From the NCBI GenBank assembly GCA_020445255.1, contig JAGRGY010000027.1, positions 20,730 to 84,729 on the forward strand: 64,000 nucleotides of DNA, read 5' to 3'. The notes under the pieces were generated by a model. It saw only the letters and a list, made by a program, of their open reading frames with translations. It made no database searches and had not been told where the DNA came from. Below are positions 42,538 to 51,730 of this stretch, one piece after another; within the stretch, counting starts at the first letter, position 1, and each line of letters begins with the position of its first letter. This DNA is from Gammaproteobacteria bacterium. Its GTDB lineage: Bacteria > Pseudomonadota > Gammaproteobacteria > Chromatiales > Chromatiaceae. Both the position numbers and the translations under genes were made by a program.

Positions 42538-44673
42538 TCAGGCCGCGGCGCTGTGCGCGGCCAGCCGGGTGTTGTCGCGGTGCAGGCCGCGCTGCAGCAG
42601 CGCATTGATTTCGGCCGGCGGCAGCGGGCGCGAGAAGTAATAGCCCTGCATCCGGTCGCAGCCCATGTCGCGCAGCCGGTCGAACTGGTCGGACGTCTCC
42701 ACGCCCTCGGCGACGACGATCATGCCGAGGTCGTCGGCGAGCCCGATCAGCGCCTTGCACAGCTTGCTCCCGGTACTGGATTCGCTGTCGTCCTGCACGA
42801 ACTGCTTGTCGATCTTGAACGCGTCGAACCGGTAACGCTGCAGATAGGTCAGCGAGCTGTACCCGGTGCCGAAGTCGTCGGCGGCGAGGCGGCAGCCGAA
42901 GTCGCGCAGCCTTCCCAGGCAGTCGGTCACGCCGGCCTGGTCACGCACCAGCGCGGTCTCGGTGATCTCCAGACACAGCTGCGACGGGTCGACGCCGGCG
43001 CGCGTGGTCGTGTTGCGCACCTTGTCGAGAAATTCCGGATCGAGCAGCTGCAGCGCCGACAGGTTCACCGAGATCTGCAGCGCGCCGTCGTCGAAATGGG
43101 TCCGCCACGCGGCAATCTGTTCACAGGCCTGTTCGATCACCCAGGCACCGATCGCATGAATCTCGCCGATCTCCTCGGCGATCGGCACGAAATGGTCGGG
43201 TGGGACCATGCCGAGTTGCGGGTGGCGCCAGCGCAGCAGCGCCTCGAAGCCCGCGATCCGGCGCGATCGGCTCGAAACGATCGGCTGGTAGTACACCATA
43301 AACTCGTCGTTCTTCAACGCCGAGCGCAACGCCGCCTCGGTCTCGGTCAGTTCGCGGATATGTTCATGCATCGATGTGTCGAACACCGCGATCCGCTGGC
43401 CGCTGTCACGCTTGGCGCGAAACATCGCGATATCGGCGTGCCGGATCAATGTCTCGGCGGTGTCGGTCGCCAGGTTACTCATGGCGATGCCGATGCTGGC
43501 ATCGATCTGCACCGCCTGGCCGGCGACGTTGACCGGTTCGCGCAGTGCCGTGAGCAGGCGCTCCATGATCGCGCTTGCGTCGCCGGCATCTTCGACACCG
43601 TTGAGCAGCACGACGTATTCGTCGCCGCCCAGCCTCCCAACGGTGTCGTTGGGTCGCACCGCATGCTGCAGTATCTGGCTCACGGCAACCAACAGGCCGT
43701 CGCCGACCGCGTGTCCATAGGTGTCGTTGATGTGCTTGAAACGGTCGAGATCGATGAAGCAGACCGCGACCGACTGTCCTGGTCGGCGTCCGAGACTGCG
43801 TATCGCGTGCCCGATGCGGTCGTGCAACAGCATGCGGGTCGGCAGGCCGGTCAATGCGTCGTACAGCGCCGCGCGTTCCAGCTGGGCGAGATGCTGCCGT
43901 CGTTCGCGCTGCTTGCGGCGCACGCTCAGGGCGAACACGAACAGGCTCGCAGTGCCGAGCAACCAGACCGCGACGTGCGTGGCCAGTATGGAATTGAGGG
44001 TATCGGCCGCGGCGTCGAAATAGGGTGTGAGCGGTATCGACACGCTGACGCCGCCGCGCAGGTCGCCGGTCTTGTAGCCGAGCACGGCGTGGCACTTGTC
44101 GCATCCGTCGACCATGTACATCGGCCGCATGAATCTGAGGAACGGCCGACCGCCGATCTGGGTCTGGGCGGTCACGTCCTGCACGTCGCCGGATGTCCAG
44201 CGCAGCAGCACCTCACGTTCCCAGTCGTCGGGGGCGTTGTCCGGGTTGAGCTGGCGCAGGCCGGTGATGCGCCCCTTGATGCCGTACGTCTCGTCGAACA
44301 GCTCGGTCACCTGGCGCATCATGTACGCCGGGTTCACCAGCGTCAGCTTCACGCCGTCGGTCGTCTCCAGGTCCCGGTCCGGCAGGTGGTCGAGAAAGGG
44401 GTTCGGCGGAGACCACTCGCTGGGCCGGACGTACACGCCGCCGTGGCGGGTGCCCCATTGGCGAAACGCCTGGTCTTTGTTCCACAACGCCTCGGCCTCG
44501 CGCCTGGCGAGGGCCACGGTCTCGTCGAACAGGTGGGAGCGGTTCCACTGATAGGAGTAGGCGACCAGCAGGGTCCAGACGGCCAGCAGCCCCAAGATCA
44601 CCGCGTAGTTGTGTTCGCGGAGGTAGTGATGCCTGCGCTCGTCGAGCGAACGCGTGGGTGTTACGTCAGCCAT
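42538..44673 (-). CDS. Heme-c sensor (DUF3365) GGDEF-EAL protein
   Basis: 711 residues. TM1 about 23-40, a periplasmic DUF3365 domain ending in a heme c site CDKCH (191-195), TM2 about 230-250. The cytoplasmic GGDEF domain has GGDEY in place of GGDEF (DIDRFKHIND equivalent is DLDRFKHINDTYGH). The EAL domain has all catalytic motifs: FEALLRW, NLSALQL, EITETAL, DDFGTGYSS, KIDKQF, AEGVET, so c-di-GMP hydrolysis is expected. The periplasmic heme suggests redox or gas sensing. ATG 44673 was chosen because upstream in-frame sequence overlaps the urtA promoter region. Confidence 0.9.
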   Translation of the reverse strand: MADVTPTRSLDERRHHYLREHNYAVILGLLAVWTLLVAYSYQWNRSHLFDETVALARREAEALWNKDQAFRQWGTRHGGVYVRPSEWSPPNPFLDHLPDRDLETTDGVKLTLVNPAYMMRQVTELFDETYGIKGRITGLRQLNPDNAPDDWEREVLLRWTSGDVQDVTAQTQIGGRPFLRFMRPMYMVDGCDKCHAVLGYKTGDLRGGVSVSIPLTPYFDAAADTLNSILATHVAVWLLGTASLFVFALSVRRKQRERRQHLAQLERAALYDALTGLPTRMLLHDRIGHAIRSLGRRPGQSVAVCFIDLDRFKHINDTYGHAVGDGLLVAVSQILQHAVRPNDTVGRLGGDEYVVLLNGVEDAGDASAIMERLLTALREPVNVAGQAVQIDASIGIAMSNLATDTAETLIRHADIAMFRAKRDSGQRIAVFDTSMHEHIRELTETEAALRSALKNDEFMVYYQPIVSSRSRRIAGFEALLRWRHPQLGMVPPDHFVPIAEEIGEIHAIGAWVIEQACEQIAAWRTHFDDGALQISVNLSALQLLDPEFLDKVRNTTTRAGVDPSQLCLEITETALVRDQAGVTDCLGRLRDFGCRLAADDFGTGYSSLTYLQRYRFDAFKIDKQFVQDDSESSTGSKLCKALIGLADDLGMIVVAEGVETSDQFDRLRDMGCDRMQGYYFSRPLPPAEINALLQRGLHRDNTRLAAHSAAA

Positions 44674-44774
44674 GGCGGTATCGGTTGGCTCACCGGGCGG
44701 GTCGACCATTGACGAAACGCATCGGCTTGCAGCCCGGTTTCTTGAGCGTGCCCCGGCTGTCGACAGGGGTGGAA

Positions 44775-44791
44775 TGCACAAACCTGGTGCG
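44775..44791 (+). promoter_or_regulatory. NtrC-type enhancer site
   Basis: TGCACAAACCTGGTGCG. It matches the glnA-type NtrC site pattern TGCAC-N6-GGTGC, with both half-sites in the right spacing. It lies about 100 bases upstream of the -24 element, the normal distance for an activator of sigma-54 promoters. This suggests activation by NtrC when nitrogen is short. Confidence 0.7.
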
Positions 44792-44886
44792 CGGCGCAAA
44801 AGGTTCCGCGCCAACATGGGGCGCGACTGTCCAGCTTGGTGCGAGAAGCCCCCCGTTTCCGCCGTCAAAACAACGAATTGGCGATT

Positions 44887-44902
44887 TGGCACAACACCTG
44901 CA
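44887..44902 (+). promoter_or_regulatory. Sigma-54 (RpoN) promoter for urtA
   Basis: TGGCACAACACCTGCA: the -24 GG and -12 GC are separated by exactly ten bases, and TGGCAC and TGCA match the sigma-54 consensus. Transcription would begin near 44912, about 125 bases before urtA. Confidence 0.8.
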
Positions 44903-45037
44903 CTCCGCCCTTCAGCTGTCGCTTCACCGGGGTTCCCGTATCCCGATGCCGTATCACGAGCGACCGGGTATGCACCGCACGCCCGCTGCAGTGCCAGACA
45001 GTTTCGTCACCAGACCTCATAGGGGAGATAAGCAACA

Positions 45038-46330
45038 ATGAGTTTCGTCACGCAACTACGCCGCCTGTCGCTGGCGGCAGCGACGGCCACCGCGCTGGGC
45101 GTTGCCGGTGCCGCACAGGCCGCCGACACGATCAAGGTCGGTGTGCTGCACTCGCTGTCGGGCACGATGGCCATCTCGGAGACCACGCTCAAGGACACGA
45201 TGCTGATGCTCATCGACGAGCAGAACAAAAAGGGCGGACTGCTCGGCAAGAAGCTCGAGGCGGTGGTCGTCGACCCGGCCTCGAACTGGCCGTTGTTCGC
45301 CGAGAAGGCGCGTGAGCTGATCGAGAAAGACAAGGTCGCGGCGGTGTTCGGCTGCTGGACCTCGGTGTCGCGCAAGTCCGTGCTGCCGGTGTTCGAGGAA
45401 CTGAACAGCCTGCTGTTCTACCCGGTGCAGTACGAGGGCGAGGAGTCGTCGAAGAACGTGTTCTACACCGGTGCGGCGCCCAACCAGCAGGCGATTCCGG
45501 CCGTTGACTACCTGATGGACCTCGGCGTCAAGCGCTGGGTGCTGGCCGGTACCGACTATGTGTACCCGCGTACCACGAACAAGATCCTCGAGGCCTACCT
45601 GAAGGCCAAGGGCGTCGCTGCCGGCGACATCATGATCAACTACACGCCGTTCGGTCATTCCGACTGGCAGTCGATCGTCGCCGACATCAAGAAGTTCGGT
45701 TCGGCGGGCAAGAAGACCGCGGTGGTCTCGACGATCAACGGTGACGCGAACGTGCCGTTCTATAAGGAACTGGGCAACCAGGGTATCTCGGCCGAGGACA
45801 TCCCGGTGGTCGCGTTCTCGGTCGGCGAGGAAGAGCTGTCGGGCATCGACACCAAGCCGCTGGTCGGCCACCTGGCTGCCTGGAACTACTTCATGAGCGT
45901 CGAGAACGACGACAACGACGCCTTCATCGATGCCTGGCACAAGTTCATCAAGAACGACAAGCGCGTGACCAACGACCCGATGGAGGCCCATTACATCGGC
46001 TTCAACATGTGGGTCGAGGCAGTGAAGAAGGCCGGTACCACGGATCCGGGCGCAGTCGGCGATGCGATCATCGGGGTCGCAGTGCCGAATCTGTCCGGCG
46101 GCCTCTCGGCAATGATGCCGAACCACCACATCACCAAGCCGGTGCTGATCGGCGAGATCCAGGACGACGGACAGTTCCAGATCGTCTCGCAGACCCCGGG
46201 CCTGGTGGTGGGCGACGCCTGGTCGGATTTCCTCGAAGGCTCGAAAGACCTGATCTCCGACTGGCGTGCGCCGCTGTCTTGCGGCAACTACAACGTCAAG
46301 ACCGCCAAGTGCTCGGGTCAGAACTACTGA
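45038..46330 (+). CDS. urtA: Urea ABC transporter substrate-binding protein
   Basis: 430 residues. Signal peptide (QLRRLSLAAATATALGVAGA). Mature protein of the amide/urea-binding type: DTIKVGVLHSLSGTMAISET, VFGCWTSVSRKSVLPVFEEL, LLFYPVQYEGEESSKNVFYT and AAWNYFMSVENDDN are highly characteristic of UrtA. It captures urea or short amides in the periplasm. First gene of urtABCDE-ureDABCEFG, with a strong ribosome binding site and a nitrogen-type promoter upstream. Confidence 0.95.
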   Translation: MSFVTQLRRLSLAAATATALGVAGAAQAADTIKVGVLHSLSGTMAISETTLKDTMLMLIDEQNKKGGLLGKKLEAVVVDPASNWPLFAEKARELIEKDKVAAVFGCWTSVSRKSVLPVFEELNSLLFYPVQYEGEESSKNVFYTGAAPNQQAIPAVDYLMDLGVKRWVLAGTDYVYPRTTNKILEAYLKAKGVAAGDIMINYTPFGHSDWQSIVADIKKFGSAGKKTAVVSTINGDANVPFYKELGNQGISAEDIPVVAFSVGEEELSGIDTKPLVGHLAAWNYFMSVENDDNDAFIDAWHKFIKNDKRVTNDPMEAHYIGFNMWVEAVKKAGTTDPGAVGDAIIGVAVPNLSGGLSAMMPNHHITKPVLIGEIQDDGQFQIVSQTPGLVVGDAWSDFLEGSKDLISDWRAPLSCGNYNVKTAKCSGQNY

Positions 46331-46422
46331 TCGCGCACTGACACGCAACGCTGTGCAAGCGTGTGGCACCGGTGCCCCGTACACCGGTGCCACAACCCCC
46401 AACCCGAACGAAGACAGGACTC

Positions 46423-48030
46423 ATGTTGCGATTGCTCATGACCTTGCTGACGCTGTGCCTCATCTCGCCGTTGTATGCGGCCGAGATCGCGACCGGAGAC
46501 ACCACTCTCGACGCTGCATTCGAACAGCTGCTCGATCGCAACTTCGATGTCAAAGAGCAGGGTGTTGCCGCGCTTGCCGCGAGCGGTCACCCGAAGACCG
46601 GCGACCTGCTGCGCGGCATCCTCGAGGGTGAACTTCGCTACCTGAAGGAAAACAGCCGCCTGGTCTGGATGCGCCCGGGTGCAGACGGCGATCATGCGAT
46701 CGACGCACTGACCGGCGACGACTACGGCGTATTCAGCTCCCGCAAATTCAAAAAGTTCGCGATCAACAACACGATGCGCGGTCGGCTCCGCACATTCGCC
46801 GCTGAACGGGAACTTCACGACCCCGACCCGGCGGTGCGTCTGCGCGCTGTCAACGCGATGCTTGACGACGTGCAGCCCGAACACGCCGCGCTGTTCAGCG
46901 GGCTGCTCGACAAGGAACAGGATCCTGCCGTGCGCGAGGCGATGTCCGAGGTGGTCGCACTCGCCCGCCTCAGCGCCGACGATTCGGCACAGCGCCGCCA
47001 TGCCATCACCGAGGTCGCCGACAGTCTTTCGCCGGCCGTACGCAACGGCCTCACCCGGCTCGCCAAGAATGACCCCGACGAGGGTGTGCGTGCTGATGCC
47101 GCCGCTGCACTGAAAAAGATCGAGGACAAAGTTCGCCTGTACGGCCATGTCGAGACGCTGTTCTTTGGTCTGAGTGCGGGCTCGGTGCTGGTGCTGGCCG
47201 CGATCGGGCTGGCGATCACGTTCGGCGTCATGGGCGTGATCAACATGGCGCACGGCGAGCTGATCATGCTCGGTGCCTATACCACCTACCTGATGCAGCA
47301 GCTGATGCCCGACATGACCGGGCTGTCGATCGTGCTGTCCATCCCGGCCGCGTTCATCGTATCCGGCCTGGCCGGGATCGCGATCGAGCGCGGCATCATC
47401 CGCTTTCTCTACGGCAGGCCGCTCGAGACACTGTTGGCGACGTTCGGCGTCAGCCTGGTCCTTCAGCAGCTGGTGCGATCGGCGATCTCGTCGCAGAACG
47501 TGCCCGTTTCCAACCCGGAATTCCTCAGCGGCCTGTGGCAGATCAACTCCGTGCTGGCGCTGACCTACAACCGCCTGTACATCTTCATCTTCTGCCTGCT
47601 GGTGTTCGCCGGACTGTACGTGGTGCTGAAGTACACCCGCCTCGGGCTGCAGGTCCGCGCGGTGTCGCAGAACCGCAGCATGGCGCGTGCGATGGGCGTG
47701 CGCTCGGCGCGCGTCGATGCCCTGACCTTCGGCCTCGGTTCAGGCATCGCCGGGATCGCCGGCGTGGCGCTGTCGCAGCTGACCAATGTCGGTCCCAACC
47801 TGGGTCAGTCGTATATCGTCGACAGTTTCATGGTGGTCGTGTTCGGCGGCGTCGGCAACCTGTGGGGAACGCTGATCGGCGGCCTGGGTCTGGGCATCGC
47901 CAACAAGGTCATGGAGCCCTGGGCCGGCGCGGTGCTGGCCAAGATCCTGGTGCTCGTGTTCATCATCCTGTTCATCCAGAAGCGACCGCGCGGGTTGTTC
48001 CCGCAGAAGGGCCGCGCTGCGGAGGGCTGA
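46423..48030 (+). CDS. urtB: Urea ABC transporter permease UrtB
   Basis: 535 residues from ATG 46423 (AGGA upstream). Long N-terminal periplasmic region (about 220 residues, signal peptide plus HEAT-like helices: DGDHAIDALTGDDYGVFSSR) typical of UrtB, then a LivH-type permease with GVINMAHGELIMLGAYTTYL and GQSYIVDSFMVVVFGGVGNL. Together with UrtC it forms the membrane channel. Confidence 0.94.
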   Translation: MLRLLMTLLTLCLISPLYAAEIATGDTTLDAAFEQLLDRNFDVKEQGVAALAASGHPKTGDLLRGILEGELRYLKENSRLVWMRPGADGDHAIDALTGDDYGVFSSRKFKKFAINNTMRGRLRTFAAERELHDPDPAVRLRAVNAMLDDVQPEHAALFSGLLDKEQDPAVREAMSEVVALARLSADDSAQRRHAITEVADSLSPAVRNGLTRLAKNDPDEGVRADAAAALKKIEDKVRLYGHVETLFFGLSAGSVLVLAAIGLAITFGVMGVINMAHGELIMLGAYTTYLMQQLMPDMTGLSIVLSIPAAFIVSGLAGIAIERGIIRFLYGRPLETLLATFGVSLVLQQLVRSAISSQNVPVSNPEFLSGLWQINSVLALTYNRLYIFIFCLLVFAGLYVVLKYTRLGLQVRAVSQNRSMARAMGVRSARVDALTFGLGSGIAGIAGVALSQLTNVGPNLGQSYIVDSFMVVVFGGVGNLWGTLIGGLGLGIANKVMEPWAGAVLAKILVLVFIILFIQKRPRGLFPQKGRAAEG

Positions 48031-48033
48031 CCG

Positions 48034-49122
48034 ATGTTCCTCCTGCGCACGCTCAAGGGCGATCACGGCGGCAAGGTGTTTCTGCTGACGCTGCTGGCGG
48101 TGATGATCGCCGTGCCGGTGTTGAATGGCCTGCCGGCAGACAACCCACTCTACCTGTCGACCTACACGGTCACGCTGCTCGGCAAGTACCTGACCTATGC
48201 GCTGCTCGCAGTCGCCGTCGATCTCGTCTGGGGCTATCTCGGCATACTCAGTCTCGGCCACTCCGCGTTCTTCGCCCTCGGCGGCTACGCGATGGGCATG
48301 TACCTGATGCGACAGATCGGCGAACGCGGCGTGTACGGCAACCCGCTGCTGCCCGACTTCATGGTGTTCCTGAACTGGCAGGAACTGCCGTGGTTCTGGC
48401 ACGGTTTCGACCAGTTCTGGTTTGCTGCGCTGATGGTGTTCCTCGCCCCGGGTATCCTGGCGTTCGTGTTCGGCTGGCTGGCGTTCCGCTCGCGGGTCAC
48501 CGGTGTGTACCTGTCGATCATCACCCAGGCGCTGACCTACGCCTTGATGCTGGCCTTCTTCCGCAACGAGATGGGGTTCGGCGGCAACAACGGCTTGACC
48601 GATTTCAAGGACATCCTCGGTTTCAGCCTGCAGTCGGACAGCACGCGCATCGGCCTGTTCCTCGCCTCGGGCATCGCGCTCGCGCTCGGCTACATCAGCT
48701 GCCGCGCGCTGGTGAAATCGCGCCTCGGCCGGGTCGCGGTCGCGATCCGCGACACCGAAGACCGCACGCGCTTCATCGGCTACAAGGTCGAACACGTCAA
48801 GCTCGCCATCTTCACCTTCTCCGCGATGCTCGCCGGCGTGGCCGGAGCGCTTTACGTACCGCAGGTCGGCATCATCAATCCGGGCGAGTTTCAACCGCTG
48901 AACTCGATCGAGGTCGTGATCTGGGTCGCGATCGGCGGGCGGGCGACGCTGTATGGCGCCGTGCTGGGTGCGATCGGCGTCAACTATGCCAAGACCTGGT
49001 TCACCGCGGCGTTTCCCGAGGTCTGGCTGTTCGCCCTCGGCGGTCTGTTCGTGCTGGTCACCTTGCTGCTGCCACGTGGCATCGCCGGCCTGTGGCGGCG
49101 CAGGCAGGAGTCGGCAGCATGA
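48034..49122 (+). CDS. urtC: Urea ABC transporter permease UrtC
   Basis: 362 residues, LivM-type permease with about eight to ten membrane helices: LVWGYLGILSLGHSAFFALG, FRNEMGFGGNNGLTDFKDIL (the UrtC hallmark), VAIRDTEDRTRFIGYKVEHV, ALYVPQVGIINPGEFQPLNS. It starts three bases after urtB and its stop overlaps the urtD start (ATGA). Confidence 0.95.
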   Translation: MFLLRTLKGDHGGKVFLLTLLAVMIAVPVLNGLPADNPLYLSTYTVTLLGKYLTYALLAVAVDLVWGYLGILSLGHSAFFALGGYAMGMYLMRQIGERGVYGNPLLPDFMVFLNWQELPWFWHGFDQFWFAALMVFLAPGILAFVFGWLAFRSRVTGVYLSIITQALTYALMLAFFRNEMGFGGNNGLTDFKDILGFSLQSDSTRIGLFLASGIALALGYISCRALVKSRLGRVAVAIRDTEDRTRFIGYKVEHVKLAIFTFSAMLAGVAGALYVPQVGIINPGEFQPLNSIEVVIWVAIGGRATLYGAVLGAIGVNYAKTWFTAAFPEVWLFALGGLFVLVTLLLPRGIAGLWRRRQESAA

Positions 49123-49940
49123 GCGCCGTTCAGGAATTCTTTCGCCGTGACCGGGTGTTCGATTTCATGGTGCCGAAGGTCGTCGACGGCCTCGATCTGT
49201 CGCACGGTACGGTGTTGTACATGGAGGACGTGTCGGTTGCGTTCGATGGCTTCAAGGCGATCAACAACCTCAACTTCTATGTCAATGCCGGCGAGCTGCG
49301 CTGCCTGATCGGCCCGAACGGCGCCGGCAAGACGACGATGATGGACATCATCACCGGCAAGACGCGCCCCGACACCGGCACCTGCTGGTTCGGCTCGCGC
49401 ATGAACCTGCTGCAGATGAGCGAACCCGAGATCGCGCAGGCCGGCATCGGTCGCAAGTTCCAGAAGCCGACGGTGTTCGAATACCACTCGGTGTATGAGA
49501 ACCTCGAGCTGGCGATGGCCGGTCCCAAGGGGGTGTGGCGCACGCTGCGCGCACGCCTGAGTGCACCGGAACGTGAACGCATCGACGAGGTGCTGAACCT
49601 GATCGGCCTGTCCGACGAGGCCCAGCGCATTGCCGGCGCCCTGTCGCACGGGCAGAAGCAGTGGCTCGAGATCGGCATGTTACTGATGCAGAACCCGCTG
49701 CTGCTGCTGGTCGACGAACCGGCCGCAGGCATGACCCATCAGGAGATGGACCGCACCGTCGAGCTGCTGACCTCGCTGGCCGGAGAACACTCGGTGGTCG
49801 TCGTTGAGCACGACATGGACTTCGTGCGTGCGCTGAACTCGCGTGTCACGGTGCTGCACCAGGGCAGCGTGCTGGCCGAGGGCAGCATGGACCAGGTACA
49901 GGGCGATCCCAAGGTCGTGGAGGTGTATCTTGGCGAATGA
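49119..49940 (+). CDS. urtD: Urea ABC transporter ATPase UrtD
   Basis: 273 residues. Walker A GPNGAGKTTMMDIITGKTRP, Q-loop GRKFQKPTVFEYHSVYENLE, signature-like LSHGQKQWLEIGMLLMQNP and Walker B LLLVDEPAAGMTHQE. The N-terminal FVPKVVDGLDLSHGTVLYME-type lead-in is common in UrtD. LivG-type. ATG 49119 overlaps the urtC stop. Confidence 0.95.
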   Translation: MSAVQEFFRRDRVFDFMVPKVVDGLDLSHGTVLYMEDVSVAFDGFKAINNLNFYVNAGELRCLIGPNGAGKTTMMDIITGKTRPDTGTCWFGSRMNLLQMSEPEIAQAGIGRKFQKPTVFEYHSVYENLELAMAGPKGVWRTLRARLSAPERERIDEVLNLIGLSDEAQRIAGALSHGQKQWLEIGMLLMQNPLLLLVDEPAAGMTHQEMDRTVELLTSLAGEHSVVVVEHDMDFVRALNSRVTVLHQGSVLAEGSMDQVQGDPKVVEVYLGE

Positions 49941-49958
49941 CGCACGGAGACTGCCGCG

Positions 49959-50654
49959 ATGCTGAGGGTCGAGAAGCTCAACCAGTTCTATGGCCAATCG
50001 CATACCCTGTGGGACCTGGATCTCGACGTCCCCGAGGGCCAGTGCACGGTCTTGATGGGCCGTAACGGCGTCGGTAAGACAACGCTGCTCAAGTGCATCA
50101 TGGGCCTGCTGCCGGTCAAGGGCGGCACGCTGGACTACCAGGGCAAGGACCTGAAGGGCATCAGCGCCGAAGGCCGTGCGCCGATGGGCATCGGTTATGT
50201 GCCGCAGGGTCGCCAGATCTTTCCGCTGCTGAGCGTCGAGGAGAACCTGCTGATCGGTCTTCCGGCGCGCCGCGACCGGCTCAACCGGATCCCGGATTTC
50301 ATCTTCGAGATGTTCCCGGTGCTGCAGGAGATGCTCGGTCGGCGCGGTGGCGATCTGTCGGGCGGTCAGCAGCAGCAGCTTGCGATCGGCCGGGCGCTGG
50401 TCACCGACCCGAAGCTGCTGATCCTCGACGAGCCCACCGAGGGCATACAGCCCAACATCGTCGCCGATATCGGTAGTATCGTGCGCAAGCTCAACCGTGA
50501 ACTCGGCCTGACCGTGCTGCTGGTCGAACAGAAACTTCCGTTCGCGCGCAAGGTGGCCGACCGCTTCTGTCTGCTCGACCGCGGCCGCGCCGTCGCGACG
50601 GGGATGATGCCCGAGTTGAACGATGACCTGATTCACCAGTATCTGACTGTCTGA
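49959..50654 (+). CDS. urtE: Urea ABC transporter ATPase UrtE
   Basis: 231 residues, LivF-type ATPase. N-terminal MLRVEKLNQFYGQSHTLWDL, Walker A GRNGVGKTTLLKCIMGLLPV, GIGYVPQGRQIFPLLSVEEN, signature LSGGQQQQLAIGRALVTDP, Walker B LLILDEPTEGIQPNIVADIG. Second ATP-binding subunit of the urea importer. Confidence 0.95.
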   Translation: MLRVEKLNQFYGQSHTLWDLDLDVPEGQCTVLMGRNGVGKTTLLKCIMGLLPVKGGTLDYQGKDLKGISAEGRAPMGIGYVPQGRQIFPLLSVEENLLIGLPARRDRLNRIPDFIFEMFPVLQEMLGRRGGDLSGGQQQQLAIGRALVTDPKLLILDEPTEGIQPNIVADIGSIVRKLNRELGLTVLLVEQKLPFARKVADRFCLLDRGRAVATGMMPELNDDLIHQYLTV

Positions 50655-50676
50655 ACGGCCGCACGGAGGAACGACG

Positions 50677-50850
50677 ATGCGAATGATGCTTGCCCTCGCG
50701 ACCTGGTGTGGCGTCGTCGGCGCCGCTTCCGCGCACGTCAGCGATGCAACGGGGGCGCAGCACGCAGCCGAACATGCCTGGCTGGCGCTGCTGTTGCTGC
50801 CTGTCGGCGGCTACGGCCTGCGCCTGCTGCGCCGGCGGCTGCGCGACTGA
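50677..50850 (+). CDS. Small membrane protein between urt and ure genes
   Basis: 57 residues, found by reading the gap after urtE. ATG 50677 is preceded by GGAGGAACGACG. N-terminal signal-like stretch MRMMLALATWCGVVGAASAH, a His-containing middle (HVSDATGAQHAAEH), then a membrane helix (AWLALLLLPVGGYGL) and a basic end (RLLRRRLRD). The His residues (20, 29, 33) could bind metal such as nickel (speculation). It is placed between the urea importer and ureD, six bases before the ureD start, so it is surely co-transcribed. Function unknown. Confidence 0.7.
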   Translation: MRMMLALATWCGVVGAASAHVSDATGAQHAAEHAWLALLLLPVGGYGLRLLRRRLRD

Positions 50851-50855
50851 TCCCG

Positions 50856-51695
50856 ATGCATGCGCTGGTCGAGCCACACCCGCATGCGCCCGGCTGGTAT
50901 GCGCAGCTGCGGCTCGGCTTCCGCGTCGCCGGTGGGCGCACCGTGCTCGGCGAACGCCGCCACCAGGGTCCGCTCGCGGTGCAGCGCCCGTTCTACCCGG
51001 AGGGCGATGTCTGTCATGTCTACGTGCTGCATCCGCCGGGCGGCATCGTCGGCGGCGACATCATCGACGTGGATGTGCAGCTCGATCGCGGCAGCCATGC
51101 CCTGCTGACCACGCCGGGGGCGGGCAAGTTCTATCGCAGCGCCGGCGAGCGTGCACGCCAGCAGCAGACGCTGATCGTCGAGGACGGCGCCACGCTCGAA
51201 TGGCTGCCGCAGGAAAACATCTTCTTTCCCGGTGCCGACGTTGCACTCGGCACGCGCGTCGAACTGCGTGGCGACGCGCGCCTGGTGTTGTCCGAGATCC
51301 AGTGTCTCGGCCGGCCGGTGATCGGCGAGGGATTCGACAGCGGTCAGATCGACAGCCGCCTGAGCGTGTACCGCGATGACCGTCCGCTGCTGTTCGAACG
51401 TCTGCGGGTACGGCCGGACAACCGCTGTCGTCTGTCGTTGATGGCGGGCATGGCGGTCGGTGGTACGCTGTTGGTCAGCCATGCGAACGAGGACGATGTG
51501 GCCGCCTGTCGCGACATGCTGTTCGCTCGTGGCACCGACTACGCGGGTGCGACGCTGATCGAAGACCTGCTCGTTGTGCGCTATCTTGGCAATTCGACCG
51601 AGCGCGCACACCGCCTGTTCCGCGACGTGTGGACCGCGCTGCGGCCGCGCACACTTGGCCGGGATGCGAGTCCACCGCGCATCTGGGCCACCTGA
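50856..51695 (+). CDS. ureD: Urease accessory protein UreD
   Basis: 279 residues from ATG 50856. UreD/UreH family: GPLAVQRPFYPEGDVCHVYV, LHPPGGIVGGDIIDVDVQLD, ALLTTPGAGKFYRSAGERAR and LEWLPQENIFFPGADV. UreD is the scaffold that holds UreF and UreG on the apo-urease during nickel delivery. Confidence 0.95.
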   Translation: MHALVEPHPHAPGWYAQLRLGFRVAGGRTVLGERRHQGPLAVQRPFYPEGDVCHVYVLHPPGGIVGGDIIDVDVQLDRGSHALLTTPGAGKFYRSAGERARQQQTLIVEDGATLEWLPQENIFFPGADVALGTRVELRGDARLVLSEIQCLGRPVIGEGFDSGQIDSRLSVYRDDRPLLFERLRVRPDNRCRLSLMAGMAVGGTLLVSHANEDDVAACRDMLFARGTDYAGATLIEDLLVVRYLGNSTERAHRLFRDVWTALRPRTLGRDASPPRIWAT

Positions 51696-51730
51696 CGCGG
51701 TGAGTTGACGCCAACCGGGAACGATTCGCT

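Larger units (their letters stand above)
44674..45037. other. Regulatory region of the urt-ure operon
   Basis: No gene. It holds an NtrC-like site (44775-44791) and a sigma-54 promoter (44887-44902). A further GGTGCG half-site lies near 44838. It ends in AGGGGAG, the ribosome binding site of urtA. Confidence 0.7.

Noticed and set aside
42553..44712. 719-residue plus-strand frame opposite to the GGDEF-EAL gene
   Set aside because: The opposite strand encodes unmistakable GGDEF, EAL and heme-c motifs; this frame has none.
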